A DNA stretch of 64,000 bases from an uncultured Succinivibrio sp. (GCA_934218695.1 CAKQDA010000002.1:62001-126000); one strand, 5' to 3'. Positions 1 to 8,197 are shown, counted from the first letter of the stretch. A program made the numbers and translations. Notes: generated by a model from the letters alone, not told the origin.

Positions 1-378
1 CAAAAGGTTTCTGAAGGTATCTGCGATATGGTGGAGCAGATCTCAGCTTCTGGAGAGCACAAACTGCCAATTATTGCTGCAGGTGGAAATGCTGAAGGTA
101 AGCTTGGTACAGATCCAAAGCGTATTTTAGAGGCAATCAAAAACGCTAATGAAGGTGATGGTGTTGTTGTTGTATGCGATTTAGGTTCTGGAGTGATAAG
201 TTCTCAGGCTGCAATTTCAATGCTGGAAGAGCCTTTAAAGAGTAAGGTAAGAATTGCCGATGCTCCTATTTTAGAAGGTGCTGTCGGTGCAGCTGTCGAA
301 TCAGCATCTGACGCTCATTCTTCTTTAGAGTCTGTTGTAGCAGCAGCTGAAGCTTCACGTCAGTTACACAAGAAATAA
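1..378 (+). CDS. dhaM: DhaM, PTS-dependent dihydroxyacetone kinase phosphotransferase subunit (3' part)
   Basis: The reading frame is open from base 1, so the 5' end lies outside the window; 125 codons are visible. In the PTS-type dihydroxyacetone kinase DhaM carries phosphate from HPr to the ADP bound on DhaL, so that DhaK can phosphorylate dihydroxyacetone in the cytoplasm. The visible part matches an EIIA-mannose-like DhaM domain: an IIAAGG strand, then GTDPKRILEAI, the VVVVCDLGSGVISSQAA segment and the APILEGAVGAAV segment. The phosphorylated N-terminal histidine is outside the window. The protein ends soon after this domain, with no added HPr or EI domain. dhaK and dhaL are expected just upstream but cannot be seen. 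Confidence is high for the family. Confidence 0.85.
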   Translation, partial: QKVSEGICDMVEQISASGEHKLPIIAAGGNAEGKLGTDPKRILEAIKNANEGDGVVVVCDLGSGVISSQAAISMLEEPLKSKVRIADAPILEGAVGAAVESASDAHSSLESVVAAAEASRQLHKK

Positions 379-395
379 TTCTTTTCTGTATAAAG

Positions 396-462
396 GCACG
401 ACTGCAGTACGGTCGTGCTCTGTCTTTGTTCTTTTCAGACCTGAGGAATGCTTTCAGGTTTT
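396..462 (+). terminator. Possible terminator hairpins after dhaM
   Basis: Stem GCACGAC/GTCGTGC (396-402 with 412-418) is followed by a T-rich stretch. A second stem ACCTGA/TCAGGT (439-444 with 454-459) follows. Neither has a perfect U tract, so this is a moderate call. Confidence 0.45.
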
Positions 463-609
463 CAAAAAAATCAATAACTTTCGTGTATCATACACATGAT
501 TGTTGAATCACATACTGAATCACACGATTCTTGAGTTTCTGGCTTGCAATATCATCTTTATCAGTAAGCTACGATAAAGACCCTATTTATCAAACAGAGG
601 ATGTTTATC

Positions 610-1347
610 ATGAATAAGAAAGTTTTGTCTTTGGTTGTGTCTGCTATTGTTATGACATTCAGTTCTGTCTCTTATGCTGATAGCTGTTCTGAATCTGGGC
701 TGATTGAAGTTACAGGTCATGGCTCAGTTGAGGTTATGCCTGATCAGGCAGTGTTGAGCTACAGTGCAAAAAACATGGAAAAACAGGCAAAAAGTGCACG
801 TGATAGAACAGAATTACAGGTAACCAAACTTTTTGAAAGTGCTCTCAAATCCGGCGTAAAACAGGAAGATATTGTTTCTTCATCAATTTCTTTGTACCCA
901 AAATATACTTACAGCAGTGACGGAAAAAGAGAATTTGAAGGGTATGTCGCTTCAAGAGATATAACATTTAAAATATCAGATTTTTCTTTAATAGATAAAA
1001 TTACAACTGCAGCTGTTGACGCAGGAATAACTCAAATCAATGGTTTTGACTACACCATAAAAGATACTAAATCAGTTGAAGATAAGGCAAATCAGGAAGC
1101 TATCAAAGATGCCAAATTAAAGGCACAGGTTTTGTCCAAGGGGTTTGGGGTAAAAATTAAAAAAGCCTGTTCTTTAAAATTTACAAATTCTGGTAATGCG
1201 GTAATGCCATACATGGTTCAGTCAAGAGCGGCTAAGGCTGTAACACTTTCTGTATCCCATGAAGACAGAGAAAGTAATACTGAGTACAGTCCTGAGAAGA
1301 TAACTGTATCTTCAGATGTTTATGCAAGTTTTGCAATTAAGGATTAG
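610..1347 (+). CDS. SIMPL (DUF541/YggE-like) periplasmic protein
   Basis: An exported protein of about 245 residues. The start at 610 is preferred over the in-frame ATG at 601 because AGAGG at 596-600 sits 9 bases before it, and because it gives a clean signal peptide (MNKK, a hydrophobic run, then SYA) with cleavage before DSCSES. The mature part starts with IEVTGHGSVEVMPDQAVLSY, the usual opening of SIMPL-domain proteins (YggE, BP26 and relatives). SIMPL proteins are periplasmic or outer-membrane associated, often form rings and have been linked to stress tolerance; the molecular role is not settled. The gene lies 15 bases before yoaA on the same strand and could be cotranscribed. No lipobox is present. 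Confidence 0.8.
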   Translation: MNKKVLSLVVSAIVMTFSSVSYADSCSESGLIEVTGHGSVEVMPDQAVLSYSAKNMEKQAKSARDRTELQVTKLFESALKSGVKQEDIVSSSISLYPKYTYSSDGKREFEGYVASRDITFKISDFSLIDKITTAAVDAGITQINGFDYTIKDTKSVEDKANQEAIKDAKLKAQVLSKGFGVKIKKACSLKFTNSGNAVMPYMVQSRAAKAVTLSVSHEDRESNTEYSPEKITVSSDVYASFAIKD

Positions 1348-1362
1348 CTCTGTCTTACATAT

Positions 1363-3639
1363 ATGGATGATAATCAGGGGCAAAGAGATGATATGCTGCA
1401 AAAGCCTAGCTCTTGCACAGCTCAGAGCGGTAACATCTCACAGCAAAACTACAAAGATAAAGTAAACCTTTTTTTGTCTTCTGGCAGAATAAAAGATGTA
1501 CTCTCCTATCTTGGAAAAGATGGTGTTTTTTCAAAAAAAATATCAGGTTTTAAAGTAAGAGAAGGGCAGCTTTTAATGGCTGATGCCTGGCAGAAATGTG
1601 TCAATGATGAAAATGACAGAACTTTAGTCTGTGAGGCCGGTACAGGAACAGGTAAGACCTATGCCTATCTTATTCCTGCAATTCTTTCAGGCAAAAATGT
1701 GGTAATTTCCACAGCCTCAAAGGCTCTGCAGGATCAGCTTGTCAGAAAAGATCTTCCAAGACTGTTTGAATTATTGCAGCTGCCTCCTAATTTCATGGCC
1801 TTAAAAGGCTTTAACAACTATCTGTGCAAAAGAAAATATTATGAAATCAGTGAGAAGTTCGTAAATACTCACGCTCTAAAGTTCGAGGACACAGAAGACA
1901 GTAGTGCTTCTGATGATGAGCTTCTTGATGTAAATGATAAAGCCTGTCTGATAAAAAAAGAGGATCTTGCAAAGTTAGAACTGCTCATTCAGAGAACTGA
2001 GCATCAGCTTGAACTTAATACTCCTCAATGCGAATTTGCTGAAGTAAACTCTCTGTTTTCAAAAGGTGTTGCAGCTAAAGTTACCTGTGCTGGAGAGAAC
2101 TGCTACAAGAAAAAATGCCCTTACTGTGATGAGTGCTATCCTTTTATGGCCAGACAGAAGGCAATCAGAACAAAGGTGGTCGTAATCAACCATTCTCTGT
2201 TCTTTGCTGATATGCAGATTGAAGATCCCTTTGATGTGATGGAGCCATGCATTCTTCTGCCAAAGTACAGGTGCATTATCTTTGATGAGGCTCACGAGCT
2301 GCCAGCAATAGGTCGTGAACATCTGTCAGAATCGGTAGGCTCAAGTGATTTAAAGAAGTTTGAAGAGGATCTAAAATACATAAAGAATCAGCTCAAATGT
2401 CCTGTGCGTATTTTCGAGACAAGTTATAGAAAACTGCATAAAGTTTATAAAGATCTGGGGGCATATCTAAAAAAAGCAGAGGGAGACGGCGAGAACTGCA
2501 GAAATATACTCTACTACAAATATAACGACTATGATCCGGGACAGACCGATCCTTTCTATTGTTATCAGTACCGGAACGAGAACTTTAGAGAACTGGCAGG
2601 AAATCTTTACAGAGCTCTGTCAGACCATCTTAAAATTTACAAGGAAAATAAAGATCTCGATGAGGACTTCTTTGTTCGCAACGCCGATTACCTCAGCTGT
2701 AAGATACAGACTCTTGTAGCTCTAATGAATATTGACTGTTCTGACAGTACTAACCCAAATTACGGTAAGTATGTAGGAACTGTAACTGTTCGCAAGAAAA
2801 GTTATGCCTTATCTCTTACTCCTCTTGAAATAGCTGAATTTTTCGGACCATATCTTTCAAAATGTGAGGACAGTGGGATCAGTGTCATGATGACATCGGC
2901 CACACTGTCTGTAGCAGGCAACTTCCACAAGCTTTTAAGAGATTTGGGGGCCAGAAATGATGTAAGATGTCTGACTGTCAACAGCAGTTTTGACTATCAG
3001 AAACAGTCTTTACTTTATACAAGTGCCGATTTTCCTGCTATCTCTGACAATAGCAGGATCCTAAAGATCATAGATATGCTTGCGCCTTTAATTGAGTCTG
3101 TTGACGGAGGAATTTTCTTTCTGACAACCTCTCATCAGGCCTTAAAGACAGCCTATGAACTCCTGCTTTCAAGATATAAAGGTAAACGCAAGATTTTATG
3201 CCAGAACGGGTTGCTGTCAAATTCTCAGATGCTTTCAAAATTCAGAGAGGACGGCAGGTCAATTCTTGTGGGAACATCTTCTTTCTGGGCTGGTGTTGAT
3301 GTACCTGGTAAAGCCCTGTCACTGGTTATTATCGATAAACTTCCGTTTGATTCTCCGTCTGATCCAATCTTTAAGGCCAGATGTGATCTTTTTGACAGTA
3401 AAAATAAGGGTAAGAGCAATCATTTTATAAGTATCTGTATACCAGAGGCTGTGATCGAGCTGCGTCAGGGGGTAGGTCGACTGATTAGACATGAAGATGA
3501 CAAGGGGGGACTTGTCATCTGCGATCCAAGGCTTGAAAACAAGTCCTTTGGTAAGATTTTCAAAAAATCACTGCCAAAGATGAGAACCTATTCACTTCTT
3601 GATGAATTTACAGATGCTGTCAGAAAATTAACAAACTGA
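1363..3639 (+). CDS. yoaA: YoaA/DinG-type ATP-dependent DNA helicase
   Basis: A superfamily 2 helicase of the XPD/DinG group, 758 residues. Walker A EAGTGTGKT starts near residue 91 and the DEAH box is at 308-311. Four cysteines between residues 242 and 258 (C-x4-C-x4-C-x2-C region) fit the iron-sulfur cluster domain, and motif VI RQGVGRLIR is near 701. YoaA in E. coli works with the DNA polymerase III subunit HolC during repair of blocked replication. YoaA is chosen over DinG because tsaB follows, as in enterobacteria; that is inference from gene order. The 1363 start has no clear ribosome binding site; an in-frame ATG at 1393, with AAGAG and AGGGG just before it, may be the true start. Confidence 0.85.
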   Translation: MDDNQGQRDDMLQKPSSCTAQSGNISQQNYKDKVNLFLSSGRIKDVLSYLGKDGVFSKKISGFKVREGQLLMADAWQKCVNDENDRTLVCEAGTGTGKTYAYLIPAILSGKNVVISTASKALQDQLVRKDLPRLFELLQLPPNFMALKGFNNYLCKRKYYEISEKFVNTHALKFEDTEDSSASDDELLDVNDKACLIKKEDLAKLELLIQRTEHQLELNTPQCEFAEVNSLFSKGVAAKVTCAGENCYKKKCPYCDECYPFMARQKAIRTKVVVINHSLFFADMQIEDPFDVMEPCILLPKYRCIIFDEAHELPAIGREHLSESVGSSDLKKFEEDLKYIKNQLKCPVRIFETSYRKLHKVYKDLGAYLKKAEGDGENCRNILYYKYNDYDPGQTDPFYCYQYRNENFRELAGNLYRALSDHLKIYKENKDLDEDFFVRNADYLSCKIQTLVALMNIDCSDSTNPNYGKYVGTVTVRKKSYALSLTPLEIAEFFGPYLSKCEDSGISVMMTSATLSVAGNFHKLLRDLGARNDVRCLTVNSSFDYQKQSLLYTSADFPAISDNSRILKIIDMLAPLIESVDGGIFFLTTSHQALKTAYELLLSRYKGKRKILCQNGLLSNSQMLSKFREDGRSILVGTSSFWAGVDVPGKALSLVIIDKLPFDSPSDPIFKARCDLFDSKNKGKSNHFISICIPEAVIELRQGVGRLIRHEDDKGGLVICDPRLENKSFGKIFKKSLPKMRTYSLLDEFTDAVRKLTN

Positions 3640-3721
3640 AAAAAACAACTTCTAATTTTTACATGTTTCATGATCTGGAACGATGTCTGTCTATAATCAA
3701 ATTACAGATAGGAAATTCGTT

Positions 3722-3762
3722 CTCCTTTAAGCTTAACCTTACTTGGCTTAAAGGGGCTTTTT
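3722..3762 (+). terminator. Rho-independent terminator after yoaA
   Basis: A 9-bp perfect stem CCTTTAAGC/GCTTAAAGG (3724-3732 with 3746-3754), extended by CU/GG pairs, is followed by CTTTTT at 3757-3762. This separates yoaA from tsaB. Confidence 0.75.
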
Positions 3763-3865
3763 ACTCAACTGTCTGCATCAAGCCTGCTTTAATTTCTGAC
3801 AGTTAATATCATGTGTGATAAAAATCAGAGAGATGCTGTAAGTATCTTTTATCAGGAATAAATGG

Positions 3866-3894
3866 TTCAAAATCATCTGGCAAAAGTATAAAAT
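3866..3894 (+). promoter_or_regulatory. Candidate sigma-70 promoter of tsaB
   Basis: TTCAAA (3866-3871), a 17-base spacer, then TAAAAT (3889-3894), about 85 bases before the tsaB start and after the upstream terminator. Rest of 3640-3979: no other gene seen. Confidence 0.45.
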
Positions 3895-3979
3895 TAGTCG
3901 CACAACAAAAGCTGGTAATCTTTTTGTTCTTTTGATTTTTGGGGAACAGTCTGTGATCTTAATGAGAGGATTTTATTAT

Positions 3980-4678
3980 ATGAAATTACTTGCACTTGAA
4001 ACTTCAACAGAGAATTGTTCAGTGGCTCTTTTAAATGAGGATAAAATCACTTTCAGATCTGAGCTTGCTCCTCAGCATCATGCTGAGATCATCATTCCTA
4101 TGATAGATTCCCTCTTAAAGGAGAGTTCAGTTTCAAAGGATGATCTGGACGGTATAGTTCTAAGTCAAGGACCAGGATCATTTACCGGTGTAAGAATTGC
4201 CGCTTCTACAGCTCAGGGAATGGCTTTAGGTCTTAATAAAAAAGTTGCTCTGGTAACCTCATTAGAGGCTCTTGCAACAGAATCTCTTTCAGTTTGCATC
4301 AACAGCCCTGATTATATTGTGTCCTCAATTGATGCCCGTATGGGAGAAGTTTACCTAGCTGTTTACAAAAATGAGAACAGCTCTTTGGTACTTATGGACG
4401 AAGAGCGCGTGCTAAAACCAGAGGATGCCATTGCCTTAATCAAATCATTAGTAAAGTCTGACAATATCCTTCTGGCAGGAACAGGAATAGAGGTTCTTAA
4501 GAAACATGGTTTTGATTCTGATCTAAAATTAAGTGCCAGTTACCCTCAGGCTCAGTATATTTTAGAAAAAGGAAAAGATCTTTTTCTAAATGGAAAGACA
4601 GTCGATGCTTCGCAAGCTCTTCCTCTGTATGTAAGAAACGAGGTTACCTGGAAAAAAGTCACCGAGCAGCATCAATAA
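3980..4678 (+). CDS. tsaB: TsaB, tRNA N6-threonylcarbamoyladenosine partner protein
   Basis: TsaB forms a complex with TsaD and TsaE that places threonylcarbamoyl on A37 of ANN-decoding tRNAs. The protein (232 residues, the normal length) opens with MKLLALETSTENCSVAL and has QGPGSFTGVRIA, both hallmarks of the family's ASKHA fold. The start at 3980 is chosen because AGAGGA (3965-3970) lies 9 bases upstream and because homologues begin at this MKLLALETS segment; a longer frame back to 3932 adds 16 residues with no family support. It follows yoaA as in E. coli, but a terminator and a candidate promoter between them suggest separate transcription. Confidence 0.93.
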   Translation: MKLLALETSTENCSVALLNEDKITFRSELAPQHHAEIIIPMIDSLLKESSVSKDDLDGIVLSQGPGSFTGVRIAASTAQGMALGLNKKVALVTSLEALATESLSVCINSPDYIVSSIDARMGEVYLAVYKNENSSLVLMDEERVLKPEDAIALIKSLVKSDNILLAGTGIEVLKKHGFDSDLKLSASYPQAQYILEKGKDLFLNGKTVDASQALPLYVRNEVTWKKVTEQHQ

Positions 4679-4699
4679 ATTTAAAAACATGCTTTAACA

Positions 4700-4712
4700 G
4701 GCAATTTTTGCC
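4700..4712. repeat. GGCAA-TTT-TTGCC inverted repeat
   Basis: A 5-bp perfect inverted repeat with a TTT spacer, 22 bases after tsaB and about 130 bases before the next gene. It resembles the longer TGGCAA-TTTT-TTGCCA element found upstream of both flagellin genes. No T tract follows, so it is not a convincing terminator. Confidence 0.35.
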
Positions 4713-4840
4713 GGAGACATTACAAAAAAGTGGATATTTAAGCCATTATTTACTAAAATGAATTTAGTTGTGGTTGGGCCATCAACCAAATTGTTTCATA
4801 TAAAAAAATATTCACAGTTTACTGAAGGTATGTGTTTTAA

Positions 4841-5167
4841 ATGGCTGTAGGCAGTGTTAATAGTTATCAGGGAACTTCTGTACTGATACAGAGTACTACT
4901 AATCGTCAGAGAATTGACGAACAGTCCAGGAATAACAGATCCCTAAAGGAAAATTCTAATGGTTCAAGGGTATCTTTAGAACAGAGATATCCTGAGAAAT
5001 CTTCAGCAAAAGCATCTGCAGGATCTGAGAATATATATGCTCAAGCAGAAAGCTTTTCAACTCAGAGAGCCTCAAAATCAGCATACGCTGCAGCTTATAC
5101 AGCAGTTTCAGATCATGAAAGAAAAGAGTCTCTATCTTCAAAACTGGGTATCTCTGTATACGCATAA
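4841..5167 (+). CDS. Small Ser/Ala-rich protein of unknown function
   Basis: A 108-residue protein with no signal peptide or membrane segment. It is rich in Ser, Ala, Gln and charged residues and probably mostly disordered, with a more ordered C-terminus (YAAAYTAVSDHERKESLSSK followed by LGISVYA). GAAGGT near 4824 gives an acceptable ribosome binding site 11 bases from the ATG. From memory, several gammaproteobacteria carry small proteins ending in a similar LGV-D-x-(Y/F)-A motif; that link was not checked. It converges on the flagellin genes and has the inverted repeat and the TTTCATATA string of the flagellin control regions upstream, so a flagellum-linked role is possible but unproven. Confidence 0.6.
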   Translation: MAVGSVNSYQGTSVLIQSTTNRQRIDEQSRNNRSLKENSNGSRVSLEQRYPEKSSAKASAGSENIYAQAESFSTQRASKSAYAAAYTAVSDHERKESLSSKLGISVYA

Positions 5168-5245
5168 TAAAAGGTAAGGATACCTTCTTCAGACAGCATG
5201 ACTGTTATAGCAGGATCTTTCTTTGGGTGACTTATCAGTTAATAC

Positions 5246-5294
5246 TTACTCCAGTACTCAGGACTTGCCTGAGTACTATAGGGGAGTAGTTTTT
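5246..5294 (+). terminator. Terminator between the small gene and flagellin 1
   Basis: A 10-bp perfect stem AGTACTCAGG/CCTGAGTACT (5253-5262 with 5268-5277) has an outer ACTCC/GGAGT pairing. On the plus strand it ends in TTTTT (5290-5294). It lies between convergent genes; the U tract serves the plus strand best, but the hairpin may also stop flagellin transcripts. Confidence 0.65.
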
Positions 5295-5304
5295 AATTAT
5301 AAGC

Positions 5305-6249
5305 CTAACTTCCTAGCAGACTTAAAGCGATCTGTGGCCTTGAGTTAGCCTGTGTCAGAACGGTTGTAGCTGCCTGCTGAACAATGTTCTGAGCAGAGAG
5401 GTTTGCAGCTTCCTCAGCGTAATCTGCATCACGGATACGTGATCTTGCATCGGATACGTTCTCAGATACGTTTTCCTGGTTTCTGATGGTAGATTCCATA
5501 CGGTTCTGCAATGCACCTAATTCAGCACGCTTTGAATCAACCACGTTGATCAGTTGATCGATTGACTGAATAGTGTACTGAGCAGCTGAGGCAGAGTGTA
5601 CTGAGAACTCATATAAACCGGCAGCGTTCTTATATATACCAGTTGTTGTTGAGTCTATTTTGGTAGCATCAGCTGCTGCAGCAATAGGTTTTGCAACGCC
5701 CTGACAGATACCGGATACTGTAAAACCGTTTGACAGAGAAATACCTAAAGTATCAAAAGCATAAGCTCCAACCTGGAATGACACTTTTCCTTTACTGTCC
5801 AGAACACCGCCTTTATCAGCACCACCGACACCGGCAATACACTGACGTCCAGCAAAAGTGGTCTTGCAGGCGATACGTGTGATTTCTGCTGACAGCTGAG
5901 CTACTTCTTCCTGAATAGCCTGTCTGTCTGCTGTGGTGTTGGTACCGTTGGCTGCCTGAATTGCCAGCGTACGTATACGCTGTAACATGGAAGTTGTCTC
6001 ATCAAGAGCACCTTCCATAGTCTGACATAAAGCGATACCATCGTTGGCATTACGGTTGCCCTGACCTAAACCGTTAATCTGTGAGGTCAGTCTGTCAGAG
6101 ATCTGCAAACCTGCAGCATCATCCTTTGCTGAATTGATACGAAGACCTGATGACAGTCTCTGATAGGTTGTATCTAAAGATTTTGTTGCTGAATTTAATC
6201 TTCTCTGCGAATTGATGGCAGAGGTATTTGTTTTTACATATAGAGCCAT
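5305..6249 (-). CDS. Flagellin (paralogue 1), cysteine-containing
   Basis: The 314-residue subunit of the flagellar filament, exported unfolded through the flagellar type III apparatus. The N-terminal D0/D1 region (INSQRRLNSATKSLDTTYQR, RLSSGLRINSAKDDAAGL, GNRNANDGIAL) and the C-terminal D1/D0 region (ENVSDARSRIRDADYAEE, LSAQNIVQQA, ending LSLLGS) are typical. The central variable domain is short. GGGGAGA lies just before the ATG. Cysteines occur at residues 75, 128, 137 and 182, which is unusual since flagellins are normally free of cysteine. Paralogue 2 lies upstream on the same strand. A candidate sigma-54-like promoter and an inverted repeat are shared with it. No hook cap, chaperone or other flagellar gene is in the window. 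Confidence 0.95.
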   Translation of the reverse strand: MALYVKTNTSAINSQRRLNSATKSLDTTYQRLSSGLRINSAKDDAAGLQISDRLTSQINGLGQGNRNANDGIALCQTMEGALDETTSMLQRIRTLAIQAANGTNTTADRQAIQEEVAQLSAEITRIACKTTFAGRQCIAGVGGADKGGVLDSKGKVSFQVGAYAFDTLGISLSNGFTVSGICQGVAKPIAAAADATKIDSTTTGIYKNAAGLYEFSVHSASAAQYTIQSIDQLINVVDSKRAELGALQNRMESTIRNQENVSENVSDARSRIRDADYAEEAANLSAQNIVQQAATTVLTQANSRPQIALSLLGS

Positions 6250-6366
6250 TTTATTTTTCTCCCCAAAAAATCCAATTACTTGGTATTTCTTCCTTTAGAA
6301 AGCTCCGAAGTCTTTTTTATGTTTCTCTCCAGAAAAAAAGACTTTTTCTAAAGTTATATTTGTATA

Positions 6367-6382
6367 TGAAAAATACGTGCCA
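6367..6382 (-). promoter_or_regulatory. Sigma-54-like promoter of flagellin 1
   Basis: Read on the minus strand: TGGCACG-TATT-TTTCA. The -24 half is a perfect sigma-54 match; the -12 half has TTTCA where TTGCA is expected. The same arrangement precedes flagellin 2, which supports a real promoter. It lies about 118 bases before the start codon. Confidence 0.55.
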
Positions 6383-6479
6383 ATTTTGCTAATAATAAAA
6401 TTAACTTATTGAAAAATAGGTATATTATGACTGGTAAAGTAATTTTAAAAATACTATTAATCTTGACAATATCTGAAAC

Positions 6480-6495
6480 TGGCAATTTTTTGCCA
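6480..6495. promoter_or_regulatory. Inverted repeat upstream of flagellin 1 (candidate activator site)
   Basis: TGGCAA-TTTT-TTGCCA, a perfect 6-bp inverted repeat 98 bases upstream of the -24 element. An identical core lies upstream of flagellin 2. The position fits a binding site for a sigma-54 enhancer-binding protein of the FlrA/FlrC/FleQ type, which is inference. Confidence 0.5.
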
Positions 6496-6874
6496 CGTAC
6501 AGTTTGTCTTTGTTTCATTAATATCTGGAGGCTTTTTCTAGTGTTGGATTGTTAAATTACAGATGATAAATCTGCCTGTCACAGATATGCCTGATATGCT
6601 GCATGAACTTTTATGATCAGGATAAAAAGGGCATATCTTTTTGCAATTTAACTAATATGTGAATGTTGTTTGTGCGTACCAGAAAACAAAACAACACAAG
6701 GCGATCTGTTATAAGAGGCGAAATTTATGTGAGGGGTAATATTTCCTAACGATATGGTAGCTGTTATATGGGTATTTCATTTTTCCATTAATAATTCTCC
6801 GATCCTGAATAAAGATCAGATAACATAAATTTTATACTGTAAATAAAACAAGACTCTGCATCCAGTGCCTCTCC
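6496..6874. other. Intergenic stretch between the flagellin genes
   Basis: AT-rich, with no reading frame that looks coding on either strand. The flagellin 1 control region flanks it on one side and the flagellin 2 terminator on the other. Nothing else recognised. Confidence 0.6.
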
Positions 6875-6919
6875 AAAAAGGGCCGGGAGGCTTTCCCGGC
6901 CAATGAGCATATAATGCTC
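6875..6919 (-). terminator. Terminator of flagellin 2
   Basis: On the minus strand the stem GGCCGGGA/TCCCGGCC (6894-6901 with 6881-6888) is followed by CTTTTTGG. A second hairpin GAGCAT-ATA-ATGCTC (6905-6919) precedes it. Confidence 0.8.
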
Positions 6920-6959
6920 AGGAGAGAAACCTTATTACGGTTCTTGTAAATCTGTTCTA

Positions 6960-7901
6960 CTAACCTCCGTTCAAAAGAGACATAGCAATTGATGGACGCT
7001 GATTTGCCTGAGTTAAGATTGAGGTTGCAGCCTGCTGTACGATGTTTTGTGCTGACAGATTGGATGCTTCCTCTGCATAATCGGCATCACGAATTCTTGA
7101 TCGTGCGTCGGACACGTTTTCGGCAACGTTTTCCTGGTTTCTGATGGTGGATTCCATACGGTTCTGAATAGCACCAAGTTCAGCTCTCTTTGAATCAACC
7201 ACGTTGATGATTTCATCAATAGCCTGAATGGTGTACTGAGCGTTACACTGTGTGTAGCAGTTAAACTCGTATGCTCCTCCGTTTACGTACAGACCAGCAG
7301 TTTGTTGCTTAAGCTTATCTGTTGCTGTAATTTTATTTTTACCGTGCTTTTCTGCGTAGATTCCTGACAGGGTAAAGCCGTTAGACATACTTACGCCTAA
7401 GGTATCAAAGGCATAGGCTCCAACCTGGAATGTAACTTTTCCCTTACTGTCCAGAACACCGCCATGATCAGAGCCTTCAACACCGGCTAGACATTGACGA
7501 CCTGCGAAGGTGGTCTTACAAGCAATACGGGTAATTTCTGCTGAAAGCTGAGCGACTTCCTGCTGAATAGCCTGTCTGTCAACTGTGGTATTAGTACCGT
7601 TTGCTGCCTGAATTGCCAGGGTACGGATACGCTGTAACATTGAGGTGGTCTCATCAAGAGCACCTTCCATAGTCTGGCATAATGCAATACCGTCGTTTGC
7701 ATTACGGTTACCCTGCTGTAAACCGTTAATCTGATTGGTCAGTCGGTTTGAGATCTGCAGACCTGCAGCATCATCCTTTGCAGAATTGATGCGAAGACCT
7801 GAAGATAATCTCTGGTATGTTGTATCAAGCGACTTAGTGGCGCTGTTTAATCTTCTCTGAGAGTTCAGAGAAGATACATTGGTCTGAACATATAAAGACA
7901 T
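6960..7901 (-). CDS. Flagellin (paralogue 2), cysteine-containing
   Basis: A 313-residue flagellin, nearly identical to paralogue 1 over the first 175 and last 80 residues and different in the central variable part (about 180-220). GGAGAG lies just upstream of the ATG. Cysteines are at residues 75, 128 and 137, shared with paralogue 1, plus 215 and 219 in the variable domain as C-Y-T-Q-C. It probably arose by gene duplication and both may be incorporated in one filament. It has its own sigma-54-like promoter, inverted repeat and strong terminator, so it is likely transcribed separately from paralogue 1. The conserved ends leave no doubt about the family. Confidence 0.95.
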   Translation of the reverse strand: MSLYVQTNVSSLNSQRRLNSATKSLDTTYQRLSSGLRINSAKDDAAGLQISNRLTNQINGLQQGNRNANDGIALCQTMEGALDETTSMLQRIRTLAIQAANGTNTTVDRQAIQQEVAQLSAEITRIACKTTFAGRQCLAGVEGSDHGGVLDSKGKVTFQVGAYAFDTLGVSMSNGFTLSGIYAEKHGKNKITATDKLKQQTAGLYVNGGAYEFNCYTQCNAQYTIQAIDEIINVVDSKRAELGAIQNRMESTIRNQENVAENVSDARSRIRDADYAEEASNLSAQNIVQQAATSILTQANQRPSIAMSLLNGG

Positions 7902-7962
7902 TTTTTTTTCTCTCCTAAAATTTGCAGTTTTTTTACTGCTTTTATTTGCTTGAAGATATATA

Positions 7963-7978
7963 TGAAAAATGCGTGCCA
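7963..7978 (-). promoter_or_regulatory. Sigma-54-like promoter of flagellin 2
   Basis: Minus strand TGGCACG-CATT-TTTCA, followed by TATATA as at flagellin 1. It differs from the flagellin 1 element by one base. About 62 bases from the start codon. Confidence 0.55.
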
Positions 7979-8087
7979 GATTTTAAAATGATGAATATTG
8001 TAATTAGGTAACATATTGAAAATTAAAATAAATAATTAGTATTCAAAAATTTTTGATTAGATGAATTTCAAGAATCCAATTTATGAA

Positions 8088-8105
8088 GTGGCAATTTTTT
8101 GCCAC
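8088..8105. promoter_or_regulatory. Inverted repeat upstream of flagellin 2 (candidate activator site)
   Basis: GTGGCAA-TTTT-TTGCCAC, a perfect 7-bp inverted repeat, with the same 16-base core as at flagellin 1. It lies about 110 bases upstream of the -24 element. Confidence 0.5.
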
Positions 8106-8155
8106 CAGTTTTCAGATGGCATGATATTTTTTGGTGGAATTTTTTATTTCAATTA

Positions 8156-8183
8156 TTGATCTGTAAAAATCTTTCTGTATAAT
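8156..8183 (+). promoter_or_regulatory. Promoter of the tRNA-Gly cluster
   Basis: TTGATC (8156-8161), a 16-base spacer, TATAAT (8178-8183), then a GC-rich discriminator GGCACGC as often found at stringently controlled stable-RNA promoters. The first tRNA starts 15 bases downstream. Confidence 0.7.
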
Positions 8184-8197
8184 GGCACGCATTGGAT

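Noticed and set aside
3932..3979. Longer N-terminus for TsaB
   Set aside because: The added 16 residues lie before a good ribosome binding site and are outside the conserved family start.
4700..4712. GGCAATTTTTGCC as a terminator of tsaB
   Set aside because: The stem is short and no T tract follows on either strand; similarity to the flagellin inverted repeats is the better explanation.
6250..6480. Sigma-28 type flagellin promoter (TAAA ... GCCGATAA)
   Set aside because: No match to the -10 part was found upstream of either flagellin; the shared sigma-54-like element fits better.
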